Under the pieces are notes generated by a model. The model was not told the DNA's origin, searched no databases, and worked only from the letters and a program-made list of their open reading frames with translations. A DNA stretch of 64,000 nucleotides from positions 3,720,001-3,784,000 of the forward strand of contig NC_046677.1 in assembly GCF_003369915.1 (NCBI RefSeq). Reading direction: 5' to 3'. The position numbers and the translations under genes are program-made. Source of the stretch: Drosophila miranda (lineage: Eukaryota; Arthropoda; Insecta; Diptera; Drosophilidae). Position 1 is the stretch's first letter; each line of letters opens with the position of its first letter. Positions 1-10,795 of the stretch are shown here, piece after piece.

Positions 1-2
1 GG

Positions 3-140
3 ATCAACGATGCAAAGATCAGAAAGTTCAAGTCAGTCTTGATCCAGAAGCGACACCGCAAAGTCGAGCTAAAAATTAAGATCGCGCAAACCCTTTGCCC
101 GGAATCCTTTGTGACCCTCTACTTAAATCTATATCAGTGA
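3..140 (+). CDS. 3' end of an unidentified gene, 5' part outside the window
   Basis: The frame is open from base 3 to a TGA at 138-140 and encodes about 45 C-terminal residues. The peptide is rich in Lys, Arg, Ile and Leu and ends FVTLYLNLYQ. A poly(A) signal AATAAA follows at 153-158, 13 bases after the stop, which is a normal Drosophila arrangement and the main reason to call this a gene end. I do not recognise the family. The other two forward frames close sooner. It could be a chance open frame, because the window start cuts it off. Confidence 0.45.
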   Translation: MNDAKIRKFKSVLIQKRHRKVELKIKIAQTLCPESFVTLYLNLYQ

Positions 141-1039
141 AGTTAGAAGTAAAATAAAAACTTTTTAAAAACACAATCCGCTACCGCAGTTATTTAATTT
201 GCACACAATTCGAATTTTGTTCTGGTTCGTTGCTTTGATTTAGAGTATGTTAAGGTATTACAACTTTTTAAAGAAGCTTGCCACCTAACATGAAGACAAC
301 TGTAATTTTGAATACCCTCATGCAATATTCGAATGTAATAGCCGGATATATTTATGTACATATGTACATAAGATGTTTATAATTTAATTAGAAAATTTAT
401 GGGTATTGTCCATGAGAGTATTCATGGTGCGACACGCATCTACATTTTTTCTTTGCACATTCCCGTCGGAAAGCGCGCTATTGACAATTGATTTGAAATA
501 CATATGTACATAAATGTAAAACCAATTCCATTTATATTTATGCATGTTTATATTTTAGATATATATTTTTTTTCTTGTATCATATATTTAGATACATCAC
601 TATTTTAGTTATAATAAACAAAGAAGTCGAGAACCGACTGCGTTTACAGAATTTCTATAATTTATTATCAACCTGTTGAAAATAAGGAAATAAATATGTA
701 ATTATATTATTGTAATATTTTATATTTTGTAATACAAATCAAACAAATAACAACTTATATTGTTTTTTTAATATTATTTATTTTACTTTATTGCAGAAAC
801 TAGTCAGTCTCTGTTTAAAGCAATTTCAACAATTTCAGCTTTTTGTCTTCTTACAGAGACCAAAAATTGGTATCGGGATCGAGATATATGTATACAAGAC
901 ACAAATCATAAGCATGAATATGACTAAAAGATATCAATCTGAGAAAAGGTCTTTACTAATTACGTTTTTAAACAACATCTTTATAATAAATTAACGAAAT
1001 AGGGTATAAAATGGGCCTTCCTCCGGTTGACAAGCTGCA
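141..1039. other. AT-rich intergenic stretch
   Basis: Very AT-rich DNA with long T and A runs and short TACATATGTACATA simple-repeat pieces near 350-372 and 500-512. The only sizeable open frame (791-994, 67 codons) has low complexity and no recognisable motif, so I do not call it. Nothing else is seen apart from the poly(A) signal at 153-158. Confidence 0.6.
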
Positions 1040-1375
1040 AGTAAGAAATAACGTGACATTCCATACTCACTTACGTTGTCACTTTTTTGGTTTGACCTTT
1101 TTCGCTAAAACCTTTTTTTACACAAAAACCCAAAAAGAACAAGTATTTAGAACAAGCCAGTCAAGTAGAAAATGGATTGATTAATCGGATAAAATTATGT
1201 GGGCAGGGTTGAGGGTTCTATCTAGCTAGTAACATTTCAAGGAATATTAAAAACGAAGACTATGTATAATTCAACTTGAATTCGTAATATAATAACGGTA
1301 TATTTTTTAAATGAGACGGTATATTTCTGAGGGTCGGACAACGTTGGCAGCTCTATGGCGTGAAATTTGGTCACA
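1040..1375 (+). repeat. Dispersed repeat family R1, copy 1
   Basis: This copy shares long blocks with 1655-3560 (interrupted), 16555-17044 and 25260-25730. Shared landmarks in order are AAGTAGAAAATGGATTGATT, AAAATTATGTGGGCAGGG, TCTATCTAGCTAGTAA, AACTTGAATTCG and TGAGACGGTATATTT, followed by GAGGGTCGG. It ends with TTGGTCACACTAAG near 1362-1376, a match to the Ohler Motif 1 (M1BP) consensus. No coding capacity or terminal repeats are visible, so the class is unresolved. Confidence 0.75.
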
Positions 1376-1654
1376 CTAAGCGGACTAATTAAATGGCCGT
1401 GGTAAAATGTGCATACTATTTATTTATTTATTATGTACAAAATTCGATTAAGTTTCCATCACCGTAAGAAAATTCGAAAAATTTGGATTGACTTGGTGCC
1501 AAGAACAGCTGAGATAATATTATAAGCTTGAACAGATCAGCTGAGCCCGTGAGAAATATACCGAATTCGCTTAAACTGCGAATACACTATGCAAATTTTA
1601 TCGCGGTCAATTTAACCTCTTGCTAGTAAAATGTGAACAATCGACGGACGACAA

Positions 1655-1756
1655 AATCTAATGAAAGCAATTGTTCAAAATAAGCCAGTTAAGTTGAAAA
1701 TTGATTCATCAATCGTATAAAACTACGTCGGCATGGCAAAATGTTCTACGTAGCTA
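1655..1756 (+). repeat. Dispersed repeat R1, copy 2, left part split by Tc1 insertion
   Basis: Left half of an R1 copy, with landmarks near 1683-1720 similar to AAGTTGAAAATTGATTCATC and AAAACTACGTCGGCATGG. It breaks off at the TA of TAGCTA (1755-1756), exactly where the intact copies read TAGCTAGTAATATTC. The right half resumes at 3399. Confidence 0.7.
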
Positions 1757-1946
1757 CAGTGGGTAACTTTAATATTCGGCATTTTTTTTTTTCAACTTCA
1801 AACGCGAATAAAATGCATTAAACTACAAAAAAATAAAAAAATTTTAATGAGGGAATAAAGCTTGAAGTTTTACCTTTTCAGAGAGGTATATATAATAATG
1901 ATTTTATTTTAAATGAAGATAGAAAATATAATTAAACAAAAAAAGC
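1757..1946 (+). repeat. Left terminal inverted repeat of the Tc1 element
   Basis: About 190 bp, inverted relative to 3208-3398 with only scattered differences (for example AATATTCGGC here against AACATTCGGC in the other end read on its own strand). It runs from the terminal CAGTGGGTAAC through GAGAGGTATATATAATAATG to the A-rich run ending AAAAAGC at 1946. Confidence 0.9.
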
Positions 1947-2010
1947 CTCAAAGCCTCAAAAGCCTTATACAACTAAAAAATAACTACTTAATCTACTTAA
2001 ATAACTTAAT

Positions 2011-3027
2011 TTAATATTTTCTGTGATAGCCATTATTATTTATGGTATCGGCTAGGCGTTTTGGCATATTTTTTATTATATTTTGTGCATATTCATGACC
2101 AATTTTGGCCCACTCTTCTTGAAGCTCGGGTATGGACGATATTGGTGTCTTATGCACACGGCGGTCCAGCTCACTCCACAAATTTTCGATGGGGCTTAGA
2201 TCAGGTGATTGGGGTGGCTTATCTATGACCTTTGGGCAGTTGTAAAGCAGCCAGGACCTTATCTTATGGGCCTTATGTTTCGGGTCATTGTCCTGATATA
2301 ACTTGAATGTTTCGGAAATGCCCATTTTCTGCGCCGACTGCTTTAAATTTTCTCTCAAAATTTTTAGATATTGTTCCCGGTTCATTATCCCTTCAATAAA
2401 AACCAGATTCCCTACTCCTTTTGTCGAAATGCAGCCCCAAATCATAACGCTCCCACCGCCGTGTTTCACTGTTGGTCTTAGGTGTTCCTTATGCAGCTCC
2501 GTATTGGGTTTTCGCCAAACCATGGTCTTGCCATCACTGCCAAAAATGTTAAACTTGCTCTCGTCTAAGAATATAACATCATTCCACCAGTTTTGGTTCT
2601 TTTTGGAGTACTCCAGGGCAAACGTTTTCCTTTTTTTCCGTTTGCGCTCACAGAGTAAAGGCTTTTTTCTTGCAACTCGGCCGTTGTACCCTTGTTTTTT
2701 AATGGTGCGTCGGATAGTTTGGGCTGTAACGGTCTTTCCGTGGTCGACAAATAATTCAGCTTTTAATTCCGGTGCACTTAGTCGTGGATTTTTCTTCACT
2801 TTCTTTATGATATCGGCTTCTTCGCGCTTAGTCAACTTGTTCGGTTGTCCGGTTTGCTTAATTGATGCGATTCTTCCTTCATTTTTGAACCTGCGGACGA
2901 TGTCACCGATCGTATTCAGCTTCATTTTCAGAATTTGGGCAGTTTCTTTGTAGGTCTTGCCCTCTAAATGCAACTGGAGCACAAGTTTTCGCTGCTCCAA
3001 GGATGAATTAATCCCTTTACGGCCCAT
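2011..3027 (-). CDS. Tc1-family DD34E transposase, full length
   Basis: The 338-residue protein is the usual length for Tc1-like transposases. The N-terminal third carries two helix-turn-helix (paired-like) regions, around residues 10-50 and 65-120, separated by a basic GRPR-like stretch (TGQPNKLTKRE). The catalytic domain shows all three acidic residues: the D of VIFLDESKFN, the first D of YQDNDPKH, and the E of SPDLSPIENLW, with 34 residues between the last two (DD34E). The GGGSVMIWGC glycine box is present. It cuts and pastes the flanking element by binding its inverted repeats and inserting at TA. The frame is unbroken from ATG to stop and no key residue is missing, so it may be active. 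A 216-codon frame on the opposite strand is its shadow. Confidence 0.95.
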   Translation of the reverse strand: MGRKGINSSLEQRKLVLQLHLEGKTYKETAQILKMKLNTIGDIVRRFKNEGRIASIKQTGQPNKLTKREEADIIKKVKKNPRLSAPELKAELFVDHGKTVTAQTIRRTIKKQGYNGRVARKKPLLCERKRKKRKTFALEYSKKNQNWWNDVIFLDESKFNIFGSDGKTMVWRKPNTELHKEHLRPTVKHGGGSVMIWGCISTKGVGNLVFIEGIMNREQYLKILRENLKQSAQKMGISETFKLYQDNDPKHKAHKIRSWLLYNCPKVIDKPPQSPDLSPIENLWSELDRRVHKTPISSIPELQEEWAKIGHEYAQNIIKNMPKRLADTINNNGYHRKY

Positions 3028-3207
3028 TTTAATTTTAGGTGGAACAATTCGATTTAGCGGTGTGCTTGCTGATCATGAATGTAAGTCAAGTGTTTGTTTT
3101 TCGGGGAAACCCATTTTTTGTGCCATTTGGGGCTATTTGGAGTTGCCACAGGGTTTTATAATGCGATTTCCCAAAAATGCCGAATATTAAAGTAACGCAA
3201 ATTTTGA

Positions 3208-3398
3208 GCTTTTTTTTGTTTTATTATATTTTCTATCTTCATTTAAAATAAAATCATTATTATATATACCTCTCTGAAAAGGTAAAACTTCAAGCTTTAT
3301 TCCCTCATTAAAGTTTTTTTATTTTTTTGTAGTTTAATGCATTTTATTCGCGTTTGAAGTTGAAAAAAAAAAATGCCGAATGTTAAAGTTACCCACTG
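3208..3398 (-). repeat. Right terminal inverted repeat of the Tc1 element
   Basis: Counterpart of 1757-1946. Just inside it, at about 3176-3196, lies TGCCGAATATTAAAGTAACG, which resembles the outer terminal sequence TGCCGAATGTTAAAGTTACC at 3374-3393. The right end may therefore hold two transposase-binding-like repeats. Confidence 0.88.
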
Positions 3399-3560
3399 TA
3401 GTAATATTCGACGAAATATCAAAAACGAGCAATATGTATAATGGAACTTGAATTCGTTAGTATATTTACGGTATATTTTTTAAATGAGACGGTATATTTT
3501 GGTATTTTTCTGAGAGTCGGACGGTATATTTTAACGATAAATCCGCGGTCACTGATGGCG
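3399..3560 (+). repeat. Dispersed repeat R1, copy 2, right part
   Basis: Resumes the copy broken at 1756: TAGTAATATTCGACGAAATATC, then AACTTGAATTCG, TGAGACGGTATATTTTGG, GAGAGTCGGACGG and CGCGGTCACTGATGG. The terminal Motif-1-like site is degraded here (GGTCACTGA instead of GGTCACACTG). Confidence 0.75.
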
Positions 3561-6239
3561 TGCGCGTGAAATCGACGGACGGGTCTTTCGTTTTTCGCGT
3601 TTTGTTTTTGTATATATTTTGAACAAATATAAGTATAGAATTGTGTACATAGTGTAATATTTTTGTAAATATACGTCTCTACGCCAAAACGCGAAAACAT
3701 ATTGCCACTATAACCAAAACGAATGACTATTGTCATGTAACAGCCGACACCTATAACACCAAACCAACAAACCCAATTCAAAATAAAAGAGAAAAAACGT
3801 GCGTCTCGTCAGTTTATGTTTGTATGCACATGTGTGTATGTGCGGGTGTTGACAGCCCTCTCCAAGACGAATTTACATTAACTAAACAGTTACTTTTAAG
3901 GTGAGTGGGCAATGAGACACCTTTTGTCGACAGGCACACTAAAAAGAATATCTCAAGGTATATATGTATGTATGTATGCACATATGTATGTAGGTTTCAA
4001 TTAAATTAATACCTTGGAACAGCTGACGCATACTCGTACACAGCAAAAGTCTCAGCAATAACAACAACATCAGAAACGGAAAACCATTACCTTGCCCCAG
4101 CAACATCCCAGCCACCCTTTCTCCGCCCACCATCGTGCATGTTCTCTTGTTTGGCGGCCAGTGAGTCGCCGCAGCCTCAAGGGCGTTGAACCACAATAAC
4201 AACAGGCAATCGTGGGACATCGCGTTTTCGCCGTTGCTGTTTCGCCTTTGTCCAATTTCCTTTGGAAAACCGGGTTCCTTTCCATTAAAAGGAAGTAACA
4301 GTAGCCCTAACCTTTTCCCATCCTGACTCGTGTTGCCCGATACGGGGATGGGGTACGATACGCCCTCCCAAGTGTTAGTGGGGACTTCATCGGTGAGGCA
4401 GTGTTGTTTGTGCTGTATGCGTTGCTATCGCGCTTTATTTTTACTTTGCTTTTCACTCGAAAATGTATACCAATGTGGGTCAATGCTGCGCACATGTCCG
4501 TGTATTATATGGTACATTTAGTTGAACTGTACTTCGTTGGAGGGATATAACCGCTTGATTTGTCGCCAGTTCATTACCACCTACCCGCTACCCGCTGTGT
4601 TGGCTAAGCTGATTATCACTGAGCCGAGAATTGCAGTCGAACAATTTCGTTGCGGTGGTGTTCCCGTTTTTAAATGATCGTTTTTAACGTTGCTTTTCGG
4701 CAATCTGTGCAAAATCTTTCAATTCTCTTGAATCCCTTGCATCGTGACTACAGCTGGAACATTCATGCAAATAATTTTCTGCTTGGACATACATATGTAC
4801 ATATACATATACGTGCATATATACTCTTGATCGGCGGGGCCAATGCACTCGAACAGCTGTTGCTGCAGGCTGCAGGAAGCGCATTTCATTTGCCTTTGTT
4901 CATTTTTTTTGATTGTTCTGTGACGAATCCGACAAAAGACTATGCCGAGTCATGGCGTCGTCAGCATGTCTGGAGGCCTTGTCTACCTGCACTTGGCTTA
5001 AGAAACACTTCGTAGTTCCGTTCCCGAAACAGTTGTGACCTGTCTCAACAAAGCCGCTGCAGCGACCCGTTTTAGTGCTCTGTAAACATTATTAAATGTG
5101 ATTTTTCCAGGAACTGGATTAAGCCGGGTAAATTTCATCGTTATCGACCGCCGCCGGCGTCGCCTCTGCCTCGCCGCTGCCACTATCCGACAAGAGTGAT
5201 CCAAACGATCGTCCAACTCAATCCGGACGGACTGCGAAGCTTATCTTTCCAACTACTAGCTCGTCGTATTGTTACTGTTCCGAGAGGAAAAGCGGTATAC
5301 ACCGCATAAGGAAATCGCATAAGACTGTCGCATGTAGCGCAGGAATCGGAGCATGCAGACTTTGTAGCTTTTATCAGCCGTTGGCAACCGACATTGGCAT
5401 AACGGGCGGGATGGTTCGTGACGCGGCGCTCGTTTGCTTAAAAAATTTGTAGAAAATTGGCCTTGGAAAATTAGAAAAGTTCACAAATGGAACAAGTGTA
5501 CAGGTCTACACAGGAGCGCATGAACACTGGCCATTAAAGTTGGATGTAATCGATTTTCACAGCTGTTGCGCTTCTCACGTTGGCAATTGATCAAAAGTTA
5601 TTATTTTCTGTTTTCAAACATACATATGTTGTATGTACAATGTATGGATGTACATATATGTACATATGTTGTACATATGTACTATGTAAATGTGTATATG
5701 GACCAATACGAGCACAAACGACGCACAGATTGCTTGCTAATAACACTGAAACTCTGAAAAGGCATGCTAAAACTGGTTTCTTGTTTATTGTTTGTTTTCG
5801 ATTTGTCTCGCGCACAATCAACAATTTAGTATGATTGATCCGCTTCAAGAGCCTCCTTTGCTCCAATGATCGCAATTGGGGAGCGGCCCAGCGATAAAAG
5901 AATACATTTGTTTATGTATGACAAATTCTAGAGGCTAGACCTCGCGTTCACTTAAATGGAAACTCACGTAATTGCTTCCAACGCATTTCAATTGGAGAAG
6001 CCAATTGAATTCGAAACTGTTACCAGTGCCAACAAAAATTTATTTTCATTTACTTTCTGCGGTAGCCGTTCAGGAAATGGCCTTCAATACGACCGGGCAA
6101 ACGACCATCAGCCCCTGCTGCTGGAACCAACAAACGCAGCAAAAAACGAACGGGAACGTTCTGTCTCGGTACTGCTTTATGCCCGGTACTCCGTCAGTAT
6201 GTGTGTTGCTATCTCTCTTGCTTTCGGCAGTCTCTGGTT
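3561..6239. other. Non-coding stretch upstream of the transporter gene
   Basis: No coding region can be supported. Short simple repeats of TATGTA/CATATG type lie near 3958-3990, 4790-4820 and 5625-5700. Open frames of 60-120 codons occur on both strands with unrelated overlapping translations, as expected by chance. A GC-richer patch at 5140-5240 has CCGCCGGCGTCGCCTCTGCC-type sequence. It could be a 5' untranslated exon of the transporter gene, but no splice evidence fixes it. Confidence 0.4.
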
Positions 6240-6490
6240 ATTCCCTTGATTCTGCGTTTTTGTTCTCTCGTATGTTCAAAATTGTGGATGCCAAAATTTT
6301 CGTCCGTTGTGGGGGCGAAATACACTTGTGACAGTGTGATATTACAGGAGGTGCTCTAGGAGTTTAGCCCCTGGGCAGTAGGCGCTCATAGTGACGGACA
6401 GACAGACATGGCTACATATGTATGTATGTATGTATATCGACTCGGCTATTGATGCTCATTTATATACCGCTATTCTCTTCGAGTACCAGG
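6240..6490 (+). repeat. Fragment of dispersed repeat R2 (GGGTAT-ended, Helitron-like)
   Basis: Shares the block order seen in 21590-22575 and 23070-23465: TGATTCTGCGTTTTTG, AAAATTGTGGATGCCA, CGTCCGTTGTGGGGGCG, CAGTGTGATATTACAG, GACGGACAGACAGACATGG and CGGCTATTGATGCTCAT. It ends GAGTACCAGGTATAAAA, resembling the GAGTATCGGGTATAA terminus of the larger copy. The class is inferred from resemblance to abundant obscura-group elements and is not proven. Confidence 0.6.
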
Positions 6491-6500
6491 TATAAAAAGC
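6491..6500 (+). promoter_or_regulatory. TATA-box-like site at the end of the R2 fragment
   Basis: TATAAAAAGC lies at the right end of the R2 fragment, followed 20-40 bases later by candidate initiators in TCAGCGAGACTCGACTCGAG. It is upstream of the first coding exon of the transporter gene (7427). Whether transcription starts here is unknown, because the site is also simply the normal end of this repeat. Confidence 0.25.
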
Positions 6501-7426
6501 CTTATCAGCGAGACTCGACTCGAGTCGAGCAGCGATCTGTCTGGGTCTGTGCGTGAACTGCATGTATTTTGTTTTTCCATTCTCGGGCATTCGCTTGTGC
6601 GTCTGCCTGTCGCCGGTTATCTCGGTGAATGCGAGTGGAAAATGGGAGCAGTGGGCTCCAGTGGGATTCTTGGCGATTAATATCAGATTTGGCTGAGTTG
6701 TGTAAAATGATGTTGCAGTTCAATTGATTAAGTGCTGCCTTTCATCCGACTTTCATATAAATCTTACAATATCCGAGGCTTACATTGCTGTGGCACACTC
6801 TCAATACTGGGATCGCTTCGGTTTTAAGTCGGACGATCACGATACCGACTCGGCTATTTTTAATGATAAATCCATACTTGATGAGTACCGGGCATGAGAA
6901 GATCTTTCGAGCGTACGACGCACATCAGCAGCAATGTCATGATGGAATAAAAGTTTGTTACGCTGCGTAGATGATGAATCGGGAGTAGAAGGTGCATATA
7001 GATTACTTGTAGTACGCAAGACCCCAGATTTTGGGGCAGACGAAACGTATTCGAGTAAGTCCAGACTAAGCATTCATCACACCTGGTACCTGTAGGAGCT
7101 CCCTCCTCCGTAAGCTGTGTCTTTGTTTTGCACCTCTCAATACCAGTCACGGAAATTGATAATCTCACAGCACTTTTCCATTATTGAGTGGGAGGAAGTT
7201 TTCCTAGTTTCGGTGGACCAATCAATGGATCAATGTCTGCTTTGGAGTTCCTCAATTCCCAATGTGCTTGATGTTTGCTTCTGCTATAGGTTTACCATGG
7301 TCCTGCACCAGCCGAAAAACATGACTTAAGACACGATCCACGTATGCTTTTAAGCTTTCATTACACCCAACAAACAAAACAAACAACAAGAAAAACATGT
7401 TCTCTCTCTTTCTCTTCTTACAGACC

Positions 7427-10400
7427 ATGCATAAGGAAAAAGTTATAAGTACACAGAAAGCAAACAGCAAAGATCATAAGTTAAATGGAGCCAAAAATGA
7501 AAATAGTAATAAAAAAGGTCAGTAAACTATACAAAAACAAAAAGAACAACAACAACATGAACCATCAACACTGGATCCATCATTAACAAGATAAAAACCT
7601 TTAAGGCTGTAGCATACAATCCATCGACAGTTAATACAGCTTTTGATTGCTTGAAGAGGCTGGTATATGTACGTGGGTTTAAATTCGATTTGTTATCGTT
7701 ATTGATCGATGACCTCCATCGATCACATCCATGTCTTAACAAACCCACAAAGCCTTAGACATACATAACCTATGCATGTACCTATAAAGTAGATACATAT
7801 GTATTCTATCGTTTACTCGCAGTGTGAAGTAGAATGTAGGAGACTCGTCGACCCCTAATGCTTACAGGTTCTTGATCAGTACCAAGGTCAACCCAGGACC
7901 CATATGTATAGTATGTATTGTATACATATATGTATGGTCTATACACAGAAATAAATATAAAAAGAAAGAGTTATTGGAGGTATTTATGGAGTACCTATGG
8001 GTTCAATCTGTTCAATAAAGATGGGCATCGGGCGCACTCGATCGATTCTGTGAGCAGATCCATTTTAGGGTATTTTATGCTTCATTTGATCACATTTTGG
8101 CGATAAGAACTTGTCTTTTTGCAATATCCAGATTACCTGTATTCGGGGAATTCAATTAGCACAGCTTTTAACAACAATATAAATGCGCTTCAGAAGTTGC
8201 TTTTGCTTCAATTCGAGCAAAAAACAGTGGAGAGGCCTCCCAAATCATAAGCGATGACTTGATTTATGGCAGCTAGTAGCTGTGACTAGGACAAGAACAA
8301 ATTACCAAAGAAAAAAGTACTTGTTTCCACGATTTAGCGCTAAAAACTCTAAAGAGGGTATATTCAAATAGTTTAGTCCGAGTTTGTAGCGGACGGAAGG
8401 AAGCATCTCCGAACGCATACATGCAGAAAATAACGTCGGTCATTTGTATCTGTGCAAATAAAACTCGACTCGAATCCGCGCCTGGGATCACCAATCAGCG
8501 CCATCACCAGGACAGGGATAACCGCTAATATTTATATTTATTAGATTAGTTAATAGTTTTATCTAAAGTATGAACCCACGTACGAATGCGACGATTGCCG
8601 GAAAATAAATAAATTCTGCAATGCAGGCGTAATTCTGCCGGGCCTCTGGCCGGAAAACAAACTTCTTGAAAGATATAGACGTGTAAGTGGTTCGAACTTC
8701 GCGATTTTGTTTTATTGCTACACTTATGTATCTTGCACTTGAGTAGAGTTAAGTAGAGTCAATCCATTCTGAGTAATCCATTAACTCTCTTCTCGACTGC
8801 CCCACAGTTAGCTTACTCAACCAGAAAGATGACAGCGAGGAGTACGATCTGGTGCCGCCCGACGGTGGCTGGGGTTGGCTAGTACTGTTTGGTTCCTGCT
8901 TGACCAACATACTCATTCCTGGCACAATCAAGAGCTTCGGGGTACTCTTCGTTGAGTTTGTAGAGGAGTTTAATGCGACGCCGACAAAGGCCTCGTGGAT
9001 CCCGGCAATATGCTACTTCCTCTACAGTTCGTTGGGTAAGTTTCCAGCTGTCACGTGTCCCTTTTCACTGTCTGATTGCTCATTCCAGGACCTGTATCGA
9101 GTATTCTTTCTGTGAAGTATTCATATCGGACGGTCACCCTGCTGGGAGGAGCGTCAGCATCTCTGGGAATGATACTCTCCTTCTGGGCATCGTCAGTTGA
9201 GTATTTGTATATCAGGTGAGCCAATCGAATCCCATTTGGTTTCCAAAACTGATGTATTTTCTGCCGTTCCGTCATTTAGCTATGGAGTCCTGGTGGGGAT
9301 TGGCGCTGGGCTATCTTTTCCGCCCACAGTGTATATTGTGACGTCTTACTTTGTAAAGCTGCGCGGACTGGCCAACGGTCTGTGCATCTCGGGCAGTGCT
9401 CTGGGCAGCATTATTCTGCCGCCTCTGCTGCGCTGGCTGCTGGAGACCTATGGCTACCATGGCTCCTGTTTGATAATGGGCGGCATCACACTCAACGTTT
9501 TTGTGGCTGCCCTGTTCTACGAGCCCGTGGAACAGCACATGGTTCGAGTGCCCCGTGCTCGCCAGGCTCTAGACGACATACCCGAGGAGGAAGACATCGG
9601 AATAGTGATGAAGTTCGAGAATGTCGATGAAACGGCAACCAACCACGAGCAGTCTGACAAGCAGCTGTTGCCTTACAATTCGCCACCATCGCCGCTCTAT
9701 CTGCCCGACGATGACAAGCAGCAGTTCGTGAGAAGTGCCTCGGAGGCCGTTGTCCAGAGCTACGCAAAGCCCGGCGATGAGTTCCAGCCTCGCACTAGAA
9801 AGATCAGCACGCCGGTGAGACTGCCCCAAAGAAATCAGACATTCACGCCGGGCCAACTGAATTCGCAATCATCCCTGTACGCCGTGCCCGAGGGTCGCTC
9901 CAGTTCCAAGCTCACTCTGAGGAATTTATCGCGGTCCCGACTGTCGAAGCGGTCGCCTTCGACAAGCAGCTTCTTGTACATCAGCACACCGTACCACGGC
10001 AGCACGTTGTCCTTTCAGCCAAAGGAATTCTCATCGCATTTGTCGCTGCGCTCGGTAGGCAGCAATGGATCAGCAGTGGACACAACTGGCCAAGACAAGG
10101 CCCAGGCAACTGACGACACTCAGGGAAAGACACAGTCCTCGCAGCGATCCAAGTTCTTCGACCTCAGCCTGCTTAAAGATCCCATGTACTTGGTCATATT
10201 AATCTCCAATTCGACGAATGCCATCAGTTACACAAACTTCATCATTTTGCTGCCCAGTTTTGGCGCTGACAGGGGCTTCAATAAATCGTTGGCGGCCTAC
10301 CTGCTTTCTGTTGTATCCGCCACGGACCTGATTGGCCGTATTGGCGGCTCAGCTCTTTCGGACATGGGACTAATTCCCAAGACCTGGTACTTTGTGGGCG

Positions 10401-10795
10401 GCTTGTCCATATCGGGTCTTTCCCTCACGCTACTGCCATTTGCCTCCTCCTACAGCACGGTTTGCTTTTGGTGTGCCCTCTTTGGCCTCGCTTCCGGAAT
10501 CTATGTGGGAATCACCGCGGTCATAATGGCTGACATGCTTGGCACAGAACGCCTGACATCGTCCTATGGCATCAGTCTTTTTATCAACGGCATCCTTCAG
10601 TTGGTAGGCCCGCCACTGTGCAACTACTGGTACGAGGCCGTTGACGATTACAATCCGCTCTTCCACGCCCTGGGACTAACGCTACTCGCGGGTGCCAGCC
10701 TGTGGAGTTTCATGCCATGGATAGAGCGACGCAAGGCCAAAGCTGAGGAAAAACTCGAGGCACAAATCGACGAGGAAGCTGTCGACGGTTACTGA
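7427..10795 (+). CDS. Monocarboxylate transporter-like protein (SLC16/MCT family, major facilitator)
   Basis: Four coding exons are inferred: 7427-7517, 8808-9035, 9089-9215 and 9280-10795. They give 653 residues, with splice phases 1, 1 and 2 closing exactly. The first exon follows a clear acceptor (TTCTTACAG) and starts MHKEKVISTQ. The MCT signature PPDGGWGWLV sits at residues 47-56, at the start of membrane segment 1. The second family motif, YFVKLRGLANGLCISGSALG, is in the N-terminal half. Six hydrophobic segments, a long Ser/Gln-rich cytoplasmic loop (about 200-385) and six more segments give the 12-TM MCT plan, with a charged C-terminal tail (ERRKAKAEEKLE). Family members move lactate, pyruvate or other monocarboxylates with protons across the plasma membrane. 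The substrate cannot be told from sequence. The first intron is 1290 bp. I do not assign a fly gene name. Confidence 0.9.
7518..8807 (+). other. First intron of the transporter gene
   Basis: 1290 bp between donor G|GTCAGT and acceptor CCCCACAG. It contains TATGTATA simple repeats near 7905-7935 and nothing I can call. GGTTCGAAC near 8690 looks like a tRNA B box, but no cloverleaf can be folded around it. Confidence 0.6.

Larger units (their letters stand above)
1757..3398 (-). mobile_element. Intact-looking Tc1/mariner element, 1642 bp
   Basis: The element begins CAGTGGGTAACTTT at 1757 and ends with the complement at 3398. It is flanked by TA on both sides (1755-1756 and 3399-3400), the standard Tc1/mariner target duplication. 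It has near-identical inverted repeats of about 190 bp and one full-length transposase ORF on the minus strand (2011-3027). The two inverted repeats differ at only a few positions, and the ORF has no stops or frameshifts, so insertion was probably recent. The insertion splits an R1 dispersed repeat, showing the order of arrival. Long-repeat Drosophila Tc1 relatives include S, Bari-, Paris- and Minos-type elements. I cannot assign the subfamily without a search. Confidence 0.93.

Noticed and set aside
2303..2953. 216-codon plus-strand open frame
   Set aside because: Lies wholly antisense to the transposase ORF, whose domains and catalytic residues are clear. The opposite frame has no motif.
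8680..8705. GGTTCGAAC resembling a tRNA B box
   Set aside because: No A box at the proper distance and no acceptor or anticodon stems can be paired.
9492..9868. Minus-strand frames over the transporter gene
   Set aside because: Antisense to the GC-rich coding exon. No independent motif.
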